Positions 11,773 through 22,074 of a stretch of 64,000 nucleotides of DNA are shown here, one piece after another. Below the pieces are notes generated by a model. It was not told the DNA's origin, ran no database searches, and saw only the letters and a list, made by a program, of their open reading frames with translations. The first letter of the stretch is position 1. Each line of letters opens with the position of its first letter. Origin of the DNA: Candidatus Poribacteria bacterium (GTDB taxonomy: Bacteria; Poribacteria; WGA-4E; WGA-3G). The position numbers and the translations under genes are program-made. The stretch is from NCBI GenBank assembly GCA_022828145.1, contig JAJEJA010000013.1, forward strand, positions 1 to 64,000. The letters run 5' to 3'.

Positions 11773-12111
11773 TCACTTCCCGGAGGCTTGTCTGTATCTC
11801 TCTGGATCCTTGAAATATAGTTTGGCATTATCAACGACGCGCTTCACTAAAGCAAGGTCGTCTTGCTCAATGTCTTCAACCTTCAGTAGAGACCGAATCT
11901 TTTCTTCACTGTACACTCCATATAACTGACCGATTGCGGAATTCAGGAATGCTGCTGTCAATGTAGAAACGTTTTGAAATGAGAGTAAAACGCTTCTATC
12001 ATTTTCGATTGCAGAAATGATCCGTCTATATACTTTTTGTCCATCACTTGAAGCAACACATAAGTGACTGCCAACGACTTCAAATAGGGATATACTCACA
12101 TATTCTGGCAT
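11773..12111 (-). CDS. STAS-like protein (DUF4325 type)
   Basis: VLLSFQNVSTLTAAFLNSAIGQLYG pattern; SD aaaggaatatc before the ATG at 12111. Confidence 0.6.
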   Translation of the reverse strand: MPEYVSISLFEVVGSHLCVASSDGQKVYRRIISAIENDRSVLLSFQNVSTLTAAFLNSAIGQLYGVYSEEKIRSLLKVEDIEQDDLALVKRVVDNAKLYFKDPERYRQASGK

Positions 12112-12157
12112 GATATTCCTTTCTATATATTTTCGTTTCATCTATCATTAACTCAAC

Positions 12158-13534
12158 CTAAAACACATGCACCGCGCGATCAAACGCAGCCTCGGCAGAT
12201 TCCATTACCATCTCCGACAACGTCGGATGCGCATGCACTGTATGTGCGATATCCATCGCCGATGCCCCCAAACGAATTGCAACAGCAGCTTCATGAATTA
12301 ATGTTGATGCCTGTACACCCACAATATGCACCCCAAGGATATCATTACTTTCTGCATCCGTGATGGTCTTTACAAATCCATCCGCTTCACCCATTCCTAA
12401 TGCCATGCCACTTGCACCATAAGGAAATCTGCCTACCTTAACTTCATATCCCTCATCTGTTGCCTCTTTTTCCGTCATACCCGCATGTCCAATTTCGGGT
12501 AATGTGAAAACACACCAGGGAATAACTTGATAATCCATTTCGTTCACTTCACCAAGACAGTTCTGCGCGGCAACCTTCCCTTCGGCAGAAGCGACATGCG
12601 CCAACAAATACCGGCTTGCGACATCTCCCACAGCATAGATATTGGGAATACTCGTCTGCATCTGTTCATTCACAACGATTTTTCCGTTTTCTGTCCGCAC
12701 ACCAACCCTTTCTAAGCCTAAACCTTCCGTATTGTAACGTCTGCCGATTGAAATAAGCATCTTCTGTGCTGTGAGACTTTCACCTGATTCAAGCACCGCC
12801 GTAACACCTTCATCCGACTTTTGGACTTCCGTTAGTTTCGCGTCTGTATGAATTGTGATACCTTTCCGTTTCATGAACAGTTGGATATGACGTATGACTT
12901 GAACATCTTCCGTTGCAAGAATGGTCGGAAGAAGTTCTAAGACTGTCACCTTACATCCCAAGGCATTGAGAATGGAAGCAAATTCACATCCTGAAACACC
13001 TCCACCAACAATTATTAGACTTTCTGGCAATTCAGTGAGATTAAGAATCCCAGTTGTTGTTAACACTTGAGTCTCATCAATTTCAAAAATAGGAGGTTCA
13101 GCAGGTTCAGAACCAGTCGCGATAATGATGTTTTTTGCATTTACCTGTTCGGTCGAACCGTCCGATTTATTCACAACGATCGTGTTTTTGTTCTCAAGTG
13201 ACGCAAATCCGTTAATAGTATCTATTTTGTTCGCTTTAAGGAGTTTTCCAATACCACCTACCAACTTCTGGATAACCTCTACCTTGTGAGTCAAGACGTT
13301 GGCGTAATCAACGGTAGAATCAGGAATATTAAACGCAGGATTACTCTGAACCTGTTCTGCAAGGTGCGCAATAGAGAAAAGTGTTTTTGTTGGGATACAA
13401 CCTCTATTTAAGCAAGTTCCTCCCCATTCGCCTTTTTCTATGAGACACACAGTACCACCAAGCTGTGCTGCTCTGATAGCAGCTACATATCCACCCGGTC
13501 CACCTCCAATTATACCAACATTATAAGTAGCCAT
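12158..13534 (-). CDS. lpdA: Dihydrolipoyl dehydrogenase
   Basis: GIIGGGPGGYVAAIRAAQLG; GGTCLNRGCIPTK redox motif; HAHPTLSE C-terminal motif. Confidence 0.96.
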   Translation of the reverse strand: MATYNVGIIGGGPGGYVAAIRAAQLGGTVCLIEKGEWGGTCLNRGCIPTKTLFSIAHLAEQVQSNPAFNIPDSTVDYANVLTHKVEVIQKLVGGIGKLLKANKIDTINGFASLENKNTIVVNKSDGSTEQVNAKNIIIATGSEPAEPPIFEIDETQVLTTTGILNLTELPESLIIVGGGVSGCEFASILNALGCKVTVLELLPTILATEDVQVIRHIQLFMKRKGITIHTDAKLTEVQKSDEGVTAVLESGESLTAQKMLISIGRRYNTEGLGLERVGVRTENGKIVVNEQMQTSIPNIYAVGDVASRYLLAHVASAEGKVAAQNCLGEVNEMDYQVIPWCVFTLPEIGHAGMTEKEATDEGYEVKVGRFPYGASGMALGMGEADGFVKTITDAESNDILGVHIVGVQASTLIHEAAVAIRLGASAMDIAHTVHAHPTLSEMVMESAEAAFDRAVHVF

Positions 13535-13612
13535 ATTTACTCCAAATCTTAGTGATGTATTCAATTTTAACACAGCAGATTAGGGTTGTCAAGTTACGTT
13601 AATCTTTTTTAT

Positions 13613-13634
13613 AGTATTTACTATAATAAATACT
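13613..13634. promoter_or_regulatory. Perfect 8-bp inverted repeat agtattta-ctataa-taaatact between divergent lpdA and moaA
   Basis: Read directly; abuts the moaA -35 box. Confidence 0.5.
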
Positions 13635-13662
13635 TGCAAATCAGGTAGCAATATGCTATACT
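13634..13662 (+). promoter_or_regulatory. Sigma70-type promoter TTGCAA-17-TATACT upstream of moaA
   Basis: -35 at 13634-13639, -10 at 13657-13662. Confidence 0.6.
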
Positions 13663-13692
13663 ATTAAATAAAATCAAGTGGTAATTTAAACG

Positions 13693-14688
13693 ATGAAAAA
13701 GACACTCCTCGACAGTTTTGGACGGATTCATACGAACCTAAGAATCTCCGTCACAGATGTATGTAATTTTCGGTGTATTTATTGCATGCCTGAAGACATG
13801 GTATTTATGCAAGATTCAGCACTGATGACGTACGATGAGATTCTACATTTCACCCGAATTTTTGTCAGGTTAGGGGTTAACAAGATTAGAATTACAGGAG
13901 GAGAACCGCTCGTTCGACCTGGTGTATCACAACTGATTGAACAACTTGGTGAGATAGATTCACTGAAAGACATCAGTTTGACAACTAACGGCATCGGACT
14001 AATTACACAAGCACAAGCACTATATGATGCTGGACTGAGACGAATCAACGTTAGTTTAGACACCCTCAACGAAGAGAAGTTTGAACAGATGACGCGACGC
14101 AAAGTCCTCTCGCGTGTGCTGAAAGGACTCAAAGCAGCACACGACTGCGGGTTTAATCCGATTAAAGTTAATGCCGTTGCAATGCGTGGATTTACCGATG
14201 ATGAAATCGTAGATTTAGCCACTTTTGCACGTCAAAACAGTTATCAGCTGCGGTTCATAGAGTTTATGCCACTTGATGCCGATGACATCTGGGGACGCAA
14301 CATGTTCATCCCCGGCAAAGAAATTATTGATAAAATTAGTAACGTTTATCCACTGGAGCGGATGCCTCTAAATGGCGATGCAAAGAGCGATACTGCACAA
14401 CGTTACCGCTTCGCTGATAACGGTACTGAGCTTGGTGTTATACCTTCGGTGAGTGAACCGTTTTGTGAGAGCTGCAACCGTATCCGTCTCACTGCTGATG
14501 GCAAGTTCCGAACATGCCTCTTCTCAATAACAGAGACCGATCTACTCACACCATTACGCGATGGGGCAGACGATGAAACGATTGAACACCTCATAATTGA
14601 TGCAGTAGCAAAAAAAGAGGCTGGACATAAAATCAATGCTGCAGATTTCATAAAACCTGAGCGAAATATGTCAAGGATTGGCGGGTAA
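13693..14688 (+). CDS. moaA: GTP 3',8-cyclase (molybdenum cofactor biosynthesis)
   Basis: Radical SAM motif CNFRCIYC; RITGGEPLVRPG; C-terminal FCESCNRIRLTADGKFRTCLF cluster. Confidence 0.96.
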   Translation: MKKTLLDSFGRIHTNLRISVTDVCNFRCIYCMPEDMVFMQDSALMTYDEILHFTRIFVRLGVNKIRITGGEPLVRPGVSQLIEQLGEIDSLKDISLTTNGIGLITQAQALYDAGLRRINVSLDTLNEEKFEQMTRRKVLSRVLKGLKAAHDCGFNPIKVNAVAMRGFTDDEIVDLATFARQNSYQLRFIEFMPLDADDIWGRNMFIPGKEIIDKISNVYPLERMPLNGDAKSDTAQRYRFADNGTELGVIPSVSEPFCESCNRIRLTADGKFRTCLFSITETDLLTPLRDGADDETIEHLIIDAVAKKEAGHKINAADFIKPERNMSRIGG

Positions 14689-14700
14689 ATAGGAATCCGT

Positions 14701-15096
14701 ATGAAAAAAATGAGAACATGGCGTGAATGTCTTATTGAACAGATTGCCGACCAGAAAAGTGCAATTGGCTATCTACAAGCAATCCTTGAGGACTACCAAA
14801 TCTACAGAAATCCAGCTGCAGTTCATAGATCACTCCGAACCGTTGTTGAAGCACAAGGAGGTGTTTCTGAACTTGCAAAGCAGGTAGATATGGACCCAAA
14901 AGTTTTTTCAAAAATGATCTCTAATGAGGATGTCCCTTTGATTGACACACTCGGAATTGTTCTTAAGGCACTTGGATATCAACTTGCAATTCAACCAATA
15001 AAACTTGAAAACCGCACCCCTGACACGTATACCGGTGCGTTAGAGAGGCAAAACACATCGGCACATGTGGCGGAAAATGAAATAGATTCACAATAA
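14701..15096 (+). CDS. HTH protein of the addiction-module antidote (HigA-like) type
   Basis: VHRSLRTVVEAQGGVSELAKQVDMDPKVFSKMIS...LGIVLKALGYQLAIQP; no toxin ORF adjacent. Confidence 0.65.
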   Translation: MKKMRTWRECLIEQIADQKSAIGYLQAILEDYQIYRNPAAVHRSLRTVVEAQGGVSELAKQVDMDPKVFSKMISNEDVPLIDTLGIVLKALGYQLAIQPIKLENRTPDTYTGALERQNTSAHVAENEIDSQ

Positions 15097-15153
15097 TAGC
15101 AAAGCACTAAAAATTTAAATCTTACTATAAATAAGGAGACCGAAGTTAAGAAA

Positions 15154-15963
15154 ATGAGCAATGCGTTGATAATAAAAGACCTACATATCAGTGTGCAAGG
15201 AAATGAAATCATCAAAGGGTTAGATATAACCGTCAAACAGGGAGAGGTGCATGCACTCATGGGACCGAACGGCTCAGGGAAAAGCACACTCGCGTATGGC
15301 TTGATGGGACACCCTTCTTATGAAATTGATTCTGGTGAAGTCATCTTCAATGGCGTAGATGTATTGGAATTGGAACCGAATGAACGGGCAAAATTGGGAC
15401 TTTTCCTTGCATTTCAATATCCAACAGCAATTCCAGGTGTGAGTATGGCGAATTTCCTACGGAGTGCTGTCAGTGCTGTGCGTGCGAAAGAGACAAACGG
15501 ATCTGAAAACATAGAACTCATACCGATGCGGGAATTCCGCGTAGAACTACGCGAAAAAATGGCACAACTGGATATGGATGAGGCTTTCGCCCGACGATAT
15601 CTCAACGATGGATTCTCAGGCGGTGAGAAAAAACGTGCCGAAATACTACAACTCGCAATGTTGGAACCGAAAATAGCTGTGCTTGATGAAACTGACTCCG
15701 GTCTTGATATTGATGCTGTCCGCATTGTCGGTGAAAGCGTCAGTAGCTTGGTTGGACCTGAACTCGGTGTACTGATCATCACACACTATCCGAGGTTGTT
15801 AGACTATATCCGTCCGCAGTTTGTGCATATACTGCTTGATGGTAGGATTGTTGAATCGGGTGGATATGAACTCACACAATTGTTAGAAGCAGAAGGCTAT
15901 GATCCAATTCGTGAAAAACACGGTATTGAAGAAACGGGTCAAGTGGAAGAAACCGTTCAGTAA
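15154..15963 (+). CDS. sufC: Fe-S cluster assembly ATPase SufC
   Basis: GPNGSGKSTLAYGLMGHP Walker A, FSGGEKKRAEILQ signature, LDETDSGLDIDAVR. Confidence 0.97.
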   Translation: MSNALIIKDLHISVQGNEIIKGLDITVKQGEVHALMGPNGSGKSTLAYGLMGHPSYEIDSGEVIFNGVDVLELEPNERAKLGLFLAFQYPTAIPGVSMANFLRSAVSAVRAKETNGSENIELIPMREFRVELREKMAQLDMDEAFARRYLNDGFSGGEKKRAEILQLAMLEPKIAVLDETDSGLDIDAVRIVGESVSSLVGPELGVLIITHYPRLLDYIRPQFVHILLDGRIVESGGYELTQLLEAEGYDPIREKHGIEETGQVEETVQ

Positions 15964-16101
15964 GTTTATAGTAAAGTCTAAAATACCTGGACATTTTATT
16001 TTAGTTTTGTAATGTTTGTAGTTGCGTAATTCATTTTACACTCGAGATATAGCAGAATGCATTGACCTGATTTGTACCGAACTATAACCAGGAAGGTATA
16101 C

Positions 16102-18165
16102 ATGAAAAAGGCGTTGTTTACGGTCACTTTACTTGTCTGCTTGGTATTCATAGTTTGGCTACTGTATATCGTCTCAAATTTAGATATGAGCCATTCGGAG
16201 TCTGTTATCCATGATTCCCCGCAAGTACATCTGCCTGATGGTGTGAAATTTCGACTTGGTAAAGGTAGAATGAATCAGATAGCACTATCTCCTAACGGTA
16301 CTCTGTTAGCAGTCGCGACAAGAATTGGTATTTGGATTGATGATATAACCGATACAGGGAAAGATTCTCTATTTATACCGCATACATCAAGCATTGAATG
16401 CATTGCTTTCAGTCCAGATGGACAGACAATCGCAGGCGGAAGTAGAGATAATATTATTCGCTTATGGAGTGTTGACACAGGCAAGCAAAAGCAGACTCTT
16501 ATAGGTCATAATCATAATTATGACCTATATGGAATATATACTATGGTATTCAGCTCGGATGGAAAAACACTCGCAAGTGCAAGTATGAGTGAAATAAATC
16601 TGTGGGATATAAACACGGGTACACACAAACAAACATTCCGACAGAGTGGAGGTCCTATTTCTCGTATGATGTTTAACACGAATGGGTTGTCAATGGTAAG
16701 TGTCATCGGGGATGTCATACAGTTGGATATCGTTACTGGAAAGCAGAAAGACCCGCTCAAAGGACATACAGAAAAATTTGTAAGGGTGTCATTTAGTCCG
16801 GATGGAAATACCTTTGTCAGTGTAGATAGGGACAGAAAGATCCACTTGTGGGATTTCAACACTGGGGAACAAAAGAAAATTCTTAAAGGAAATAAAAGTA
16901 ATACTGAAGATATTATATTCAGTCCAGATGGGAATACAGTCGCTGCAGGATGTTGGGATGATAACATCTATTTATGGGATGTTGAAACTGGAAAACTCAA
17001 GAAAACATTAAAGGGACATAAGTCATCTGTTTATCATTTGTCTTTTAGTGCAGACGGAAAAACGATCGCAAGTGGAAGTACAGACGGGACTATTCGTTTG
17101 TGGGATATCAACACGGGTGAATATAAAACAGCGTCTACAGGTCATATTCAAAATGTAGAACAAATATGGTTTAGTCCAGACGCAAAAACACTCGTAAGTC
17201 GGAGTTTTGGAGAAATGCACTTATGGGATGTCAACTCAGGAAAACATAAGAAAACACTTGAGGAACATAAGAAGAGTGTTGCTGGTTTTGCGTTTAGTCC
17301 GGATGGAAAAACCTTCGCTACTGGAAGTAGCGACAAAACAATTCGTCTATGGGACGCAGATTCGAGTCTGTCCAAGAAGGTCCTTAAAGGACATACAGGG
17401 AGTATTTATCACCTATCCTATAGTCCAAACGGGAAAATACTCATGAGTTTGAGCGGGGACGAAACGATCCGTCTATGGGATGCAGGCACGGGTGCACATA
17501 AACATACCTTTATAGGACATACTGAGTCTATTAGAAATAGATGTATTTCGTTTAGTCCAGATGGAAAAACCATTGCCAGTGGGAGTGAAGATAAAACTGT
17601 TCGGTTATGGGATGTTGAAACTGGCACTCAAAAGCAAACCTTTACAGGACACACGGCTGAAGTTAGAAGCATATCATTCAGTCCAGATGGAAACATCTTG
17701 GCAAGTGGAGGTGGACATAAGGACAGTGTCATCCGCTTATGGAATGTCAATACAGGTCAATCCACACAAATACTTACGGTTAATGAGAATAAGTTGTTTG
17801 GTGTTGGTGTGATGTTTAGTCCAGATGGAAAAATACTTGCAAGTTATAATAATGATGAAGTTCAATTGTGGGATGCTGTTACATGGAAACTCAAAGAGAC
17901 GCTCGAGGGACATACACGTCTTGTTGATGGAATTAAATTTAGTCCAGATGGAAACATGCTTGTCAGTGCCAGTTGGGATGGAACTATACGCTTATGGGAA
18001 ATTAAAACCGGAACACCCATCAAAGTTCTGGAAGGACACACGTCTAACGTTGAGCATATAGCGTTTAGTCCGGATGGTCAAACCCTTGCAAGTGCAAGTT
18101 GGGATGGTACTGTGCTATTGTGGGATCTAATGGCTATATCAAACGCTACAAACAGTAATAATTAG
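16102..18165 (+). CDS. WD40 repeat protein with N-terminal TM/signal
   Basis: Start placed at MKKALFTVTLLVCLVFIVW after SD aggaagg; LPDGVKFRLGKG...AVATRIGIWIDD then multiple WD40 blades. Confidence 0.93.
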   Translation: MKKALFTVTLLVCLVFIVWLLYIVSNLDMSHSESVIHDSPQVHLPDGVKFRLGKGRMNQIALSPNGTLLAVATRIGIWIDDITDTGKDSLFIPHTSSIECIAFSPDGQTIAGGSRDNIIRLWSVDTGKQKQTLIGHNHNYDLYGIYTMVFSSDGKTLASASMSEINLWDINTGTHKQTFRQSGGPISRMMFNTNGLSMVSVIGDVIQLDIVTGKQKDPLKGHTEKFVRVSFSPDGNTFVSVDRDRKIHLWDFNTGEQKKILKGNKSNTEDIIFSPDGNTVAAGCWDDNIYLWDVETGKLKKTLKGHKSSVYHLSFSADGKTIASGSTDGTIRLWDINTGEYKTASTGHIQNVEQIWFSPDAKTLVSRSFGEMHLWDVNSGKHKKTLEEHKKSVAGFAFSPDGKTFATGSSDKTIRLWDADSSLSKKVLKGHTGSIYHLSYSPNGKILMSLSGDETIRLWDAGTGAHKHTFIGHTESIRNRCISFSPDGKTIASGSEDKTVRLWDVETGTQKQTFTGHTAEVRSISFSPDGNILASGGGHKDSVIRLWNVNTGQSTQILTVNENKLFGVGVMFSPDGKILASYNNDEVQLWDAVTWKLKETLEGHTRLVDGIKFSPDGNMLVSASWDGTIRLWEIKTGTPIKVLEGHTSNVEHIAFSPDGQTLASASWDGTVLLWDLMAISNATNSNN

Positions 18166-18252
18166 GATAGATTTAAAGGTGAATAAATAATTGGACTTAC
18201 TGACGCAAAACCGTCCTGTTACATTATGTATAATTCAATAGGTGATCTTCAC

Positions 18253-20553
18253 ATGAAAAAAGTGTTGCTTTTGATCATTGTTTTTTCAATGGTATATATA
18301 CCCCTCAGTTTCGCCCAAGACTACACCCAATGGGAGTTACCAGAGAATGCCATTGCACGGCTGGGTAAAGGATGGATCAATGCTATGAAGTATTCTCCAG
18401 ATGGTACTGTGTTTGCAGTCGCGACATCAGTCGGTATTTGGTTATATGATACCGAAAACTATCAGGAAACAGCATTACTGGCACGGAATAATAAGGGAGT
18501 AGACGGATTAGTTTTCAGTCCTGATGGAGCAACCCTCGCTAGTGCAGAAAGACTTGGTGGCATAACACTATGGGATGTTAAAGCGCGAAAACCCAAGAAA
18601 ACAGGATTATACAATTCCCCTATTTACCCCAACATGGTGTTTAACCTTGATGGTAAGATATTTGCCCATACAAAATTTAAAGAGATATATCTATATAATG
18701 CAGTTACAGGTGAGACCAAACATATTCTCAAAGAGCATTCGGATTATGTCACAAGTATAGCGTTCAGTGCAGATGGGCGAACCCTCGCGAGTGGTAGTGA
18801 AGACAAGACAATCTATTTATGGGATGTTGACACTGGTAAACACAAGCAAACCTTGGAAGGACATCCAGATGAAGTTACCCGTGTTTCATTCAGTCCAGAT
18901 GGAAACACGCTCATAAGTGTTAGCAAAGATATGACCATCTATTATTGGGATATATCTACAGGAGAAATAAAAAAGACACTCGCAGACAAAGGTATAATTA
19001 CCGATCAACTTGATAAACCAGAAACAGTAGAAAGAGTATCTTTTAGTCCGGATGCCAACATACTGGCAACTATAAGATTTAACAATACGATTCGCTTGTG
19101 GGATACAACTATCGGGACCCTCATCCAAACTTTTCCCAGTCAGGATACAGATAAACAAGAAAAAGACTATTCGAAAAACATAGATAGCGTGCTTTTTAGT
19201 CCTGATAATCGGACAGCTATAGGTTTTGCTGGTCGGAGGGAAGTTCGTATATGGGATGTCGATACAGGTGAAAGAAAAAGTTTATCTGAATATCCAGGTT
19301 ATGTCAGAAATGTATCCTTTTCTCCAGATGGGAAGACACTTGCAACAGGTATATTTGGCGGAATGATTCGTTTATGGGACGTTGACACGGGGAAACACAA
19401 GAAGACAATTTCCAATCTAAGTGCAAGTTATTATAGTAGGTATGAACACGATTTAAAATCGTTTAGTCCAGATGGAAAAAAGTTCGTTTTTGGAGATTCT
19501 TCAGGAACCGTCTACTTATGGGATGTAGACACAAAACAGGAACTGTCACTTTCAGGAATAAACTATAATCCTAAAGAATCTCGGTATATTACACGGGCTA
19601 TAATCAGTCCGGATAGCCAAATATTAGCAAGTTGGCAAACAGACGAAGATATGAATATTCGTCTATGGGATATCGCTTCTGGTAAACACAAACGAACCCT
19701 TAGAGGACATGAGTCACGTGTCAAGACGGTTATTTTCAGTCCGGATAGTAGCATGATGGCAAGTTGGAGTTCAGAAGGTGATACAACTATTTGGTTATGG
19801 GATGTTGCTACTGGTAAGCACAAACGAAATCTAAAAGGCCATACAGAATTGGTTGAAGATGTTTCATTCAGTCCGGATGGAAAAACACTCGCAAGTGGAG
19901 GATTAGATGGGACAATACGGACATGGAATTTGAAGACAGGTAAACAGCGACATGCTTTACTGGAGAAAAGTTTTGGTAACGATCTTGCCGTGCAGTCTGT
20001 AGCAGTTACCGTTGTGATGTTTAACGCTGATGGGAATGTGCTTGCAAGTGGACATAAAAATGGTTCAATTCGTTTGTGGAATATTGAAACTGGGGAGTCG
20101 AGACAAACACTCAGAGGGCATGCTGATGCTGTATCTTCTATATCCTTCGCTCCAGATGGAAAAACCTTAGCAAGCACGAGTAAAGATGCTACTGCCCGAT
20201 TGTGGGACCTTAACACAGGAAAGCAAATACATGTCCTTACTGGATATGAAAAGAGTACGTGGCGTGTGTTCTTTTATCCTAACGGATTAGCCTTAGCGAC
20301 CGGATTTCAACATCTGAACAGTCATGGTTATGACAAGAACATACGCTTATGGGATTTGCGGACAGGGAAACTCAAAAAAACACTGATTGGACATTCATCA
20401 CGGACAGTAAATCTTGGATTTAGTGGTGATGGAAATATCCTTACAAGTATAAATTTGGATGACACAATACTTCTATGGGACCTAAAACCAACATTTAATG
20501 CTTTAAATACTTCAGAAAAAACTGTAGAGAAATCGTTAGGTGATAATCAATAA
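18253..20553 (+). CDS. WD40 repeat protein with signal peptide
   Basis: MKKVLLLIIVFSMVYIPLSFAQ signal; LPENAIARLGKG...AVATSVGIWLYD then multiple blades. Confidence 0.93.
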   Translation: MKKVLLLIIVFSMVYIPLSFAQDYTQWELPENAIARLGKGWINAMKYSPDGTVFAVATSVGIWLYDTENYQETALLARNNKGVDGLVFSPDGATLASAERLGGITLWDVKARKPKKTGLYNSPIYPNMVFNLDGKIFAHTKFKEIYLYNAVTGETKHILKEHSDYVTSIAFSADGRTLASGSEDKTIYLWDVDTGKHKQTLEGHPDEVTRVSFSPDGNTLISVSKDMTIYYWDISTGEIKKTLADKGIITDQLDKPETVERVSFSPDANILATIRFNNTIRLWDTTIGTLIQTFPSQDTDKQEKDYSKNIDSVLFSPDNRTAIGFAGRREVRIWDVDTGERKSLSEYPGYVRNVSFSPDGKTLATGIFGGMIRLWDVDTGKHKKTISNLSASYYSRYEHDLKSFSPDGKKFVFGDSSGTVYLWDVDTKQELSLSGINYNPKESRYITRAIISPDSQILASWQTDEDMNIRLWDIASGKHKRTLRGHESRVKTVIFSPDSSMMASWSSEGDTTIWLWDVATGKHKRNLKGHTELVEDVSFSPDGKTLASGGLDGTIRTWNLKTGKQRHALLEKSFGNDLAVQSVAVTVVMFNADGNVLASGHKNGSIRLWNIETGESRQTLRGHADAVSSISFAPDGKTLASTSKDATARLWDLNTGKQIHVLTGYEKSTWRVFFYPNGLALATGFQHLNSHGYDKNIRLWDLRTGKLKKTLIGHSSRTVNLGFSGDGNILTSINLDDTILLWDLKPTFNALNTSEKTVEKSLGDNQ

Positions 20554-20589
20554 ACGTACATTTTTCTTATTCCGAAGGAGGAATATAAA

Positions 20590-22008
20590 ATGGCAACCCC
20601 AGAAACGCAACAACTTGACGAAATTGGAATCAGCAAAGATTATCAATACGGATTCCACGATGATGTTAAACCTACATTCAAATCCCGAAAAGGATTGGAC
20701 GAAGAGGTCATCAATCAGATGTGCGACATCAAAGAGGAACCGGATTGGATGCGCGAGTATAGACTCAAGGCTTACGAAATCTTTAAACAGAAACCGATGA
20801 CAAAGTGGGGTGGCGATCTTTCGCAACTCGATTTTGACGACATCTATTATTATGTCAAAGCATCTGACCGAAGTGAACGGAGTTGGGACGATGTGCCTGA
20901 AGATATCAAGAATACCTTCGACCGACTCGGTATACCGGAAGCGGAACGGAAGTTCCTTGCGGGTGTCGGTGCACAATACGATTCTGAAGTCGTCTATCAC
21001 AACCTCGTTGAAGAATTGGATAAAATTGGCGTTGTTTTCGTTGATACGGATACGGCTGTCAAAGAATATCCTGACCTTGTGAAGAAATACTTCGGAACAA
21101 TCATTCCATCAGCGGATAACCAATTCGCCGCACTGAACAGTGCTGTCTGGAGTGGCGGTAGTTTCATCTATGTGCCACCCGGTGTGAAAGTTGAATATCC
21201 GTTGCAAGCATATTTCCGAATCAACAGCGAAAACATGGGACAGTTTGAACGCACGCTCATCATCGCTGACGAAGGTTCACAGGTACATTACGTTGAAGGG
21301 TGCACTGCACCAACGTTTAGCAGCGAATCCTTACACAGTGCTGTCGTTGAAATCGTCTGTATGAAAGGTTCCCGGGTACGTTACACAACAATCCAGAACT
21401 GGGCAGGGAATGTATACAATCTCGTCACCAAACGTGCGGTAGCTTACCAAGACGCACAGATGGAATGGGTTGATGGCAATCTCGGCAGTAAGTTGACGAT
21501 GAAGTATCCGAGCGTTTATATGATGGAACCCGGGGCACGGGGAGAAATCCTCTCTATTGCGTTTGCAAGCAAAGGGCAACATCAGGATGCGGGTGCTAAA
21601 GTCTACCATTGCGCGCCACACACCACCTCACAGATTACGTCAAAGTCTATCAGTAAAGATGGCGGACGTTCCAGTTATCGGGGTTGGGTTGACGTTGCGA
21701 AAGGTGCGAAAGGATGCAAATCTCACGTCGTTTGTGATGCACTTCTGCTTGACAAAGAATCGCGTTCAGACACCTATCCGGTTATTGAAATCAACGAAAA
21801 CGATACCAACATTGAACACGAAGCACGCGTTAGCAAAATCGGTGAAGAGCAGCTCTTCTACCTGATGAGCCGTGGATTATCCGAAGAAGAAGCATCCACT
21901 ATGATTGTCAACGGGTTCATTGAGCCACTCGTCAAGGAACTCCCGATGGAATATGCTGTTGAGATGAACAGACTCATCCAACTTCAGATGGAAGGTTCAA
22001 TCGGATAA
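20590..22008 (+). CDS. sufB: Fe-S cluster assembly protein SufB
   Basis: [67 protein letters not shown]. Confidence 0.97.
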   Translation: MATPETQQLDEIGISKDYQYGFHDDVKPTFKSRKGLDEEVINQMCDIKEEPDWMREYRLKAYEIFKQKPMTKWGGDLSQLDFDDIYYYVKASDRSERSWDDVPEDIKNTFDRLGIPEAERKFLAGVGAQYDSEVVYHNLVEELDKIGVVFVDTDTAVKEYPDLVKKYFGTIIPSADNQFAALNSAVWSGGSFIYVPPGVKVEYPLQAYFRINSENMGQFERTLIIADEGSQVHYVEGCTAPTFSSESLHSAVVEIVCMKGSRVRYTTIQNWAGNVYNLVTKRAVAYQDAQMEWVDGNLGSKLTMKYPSVYMMEPGARGEILSIAFASKGQHQDAGAKVYHCAPHTTSQITSKSISKDGGRSSYRGWVDVAKGAKGCKSHVVCDALLLDKESRSDTYPVIEINENDTNIEHEARVSKIGEEQLFYLMSRGLSEEEASTMIVNGFIEPLVKELPMEYAVEMNRLIQLQMEGSIG

Positions 22009-22074
22009 TACCCAATTAACCTGATGTGTAGGGCGAGGTCTTTGTGCCTCTGCCTTACTTACTGAGGAAAAAAA

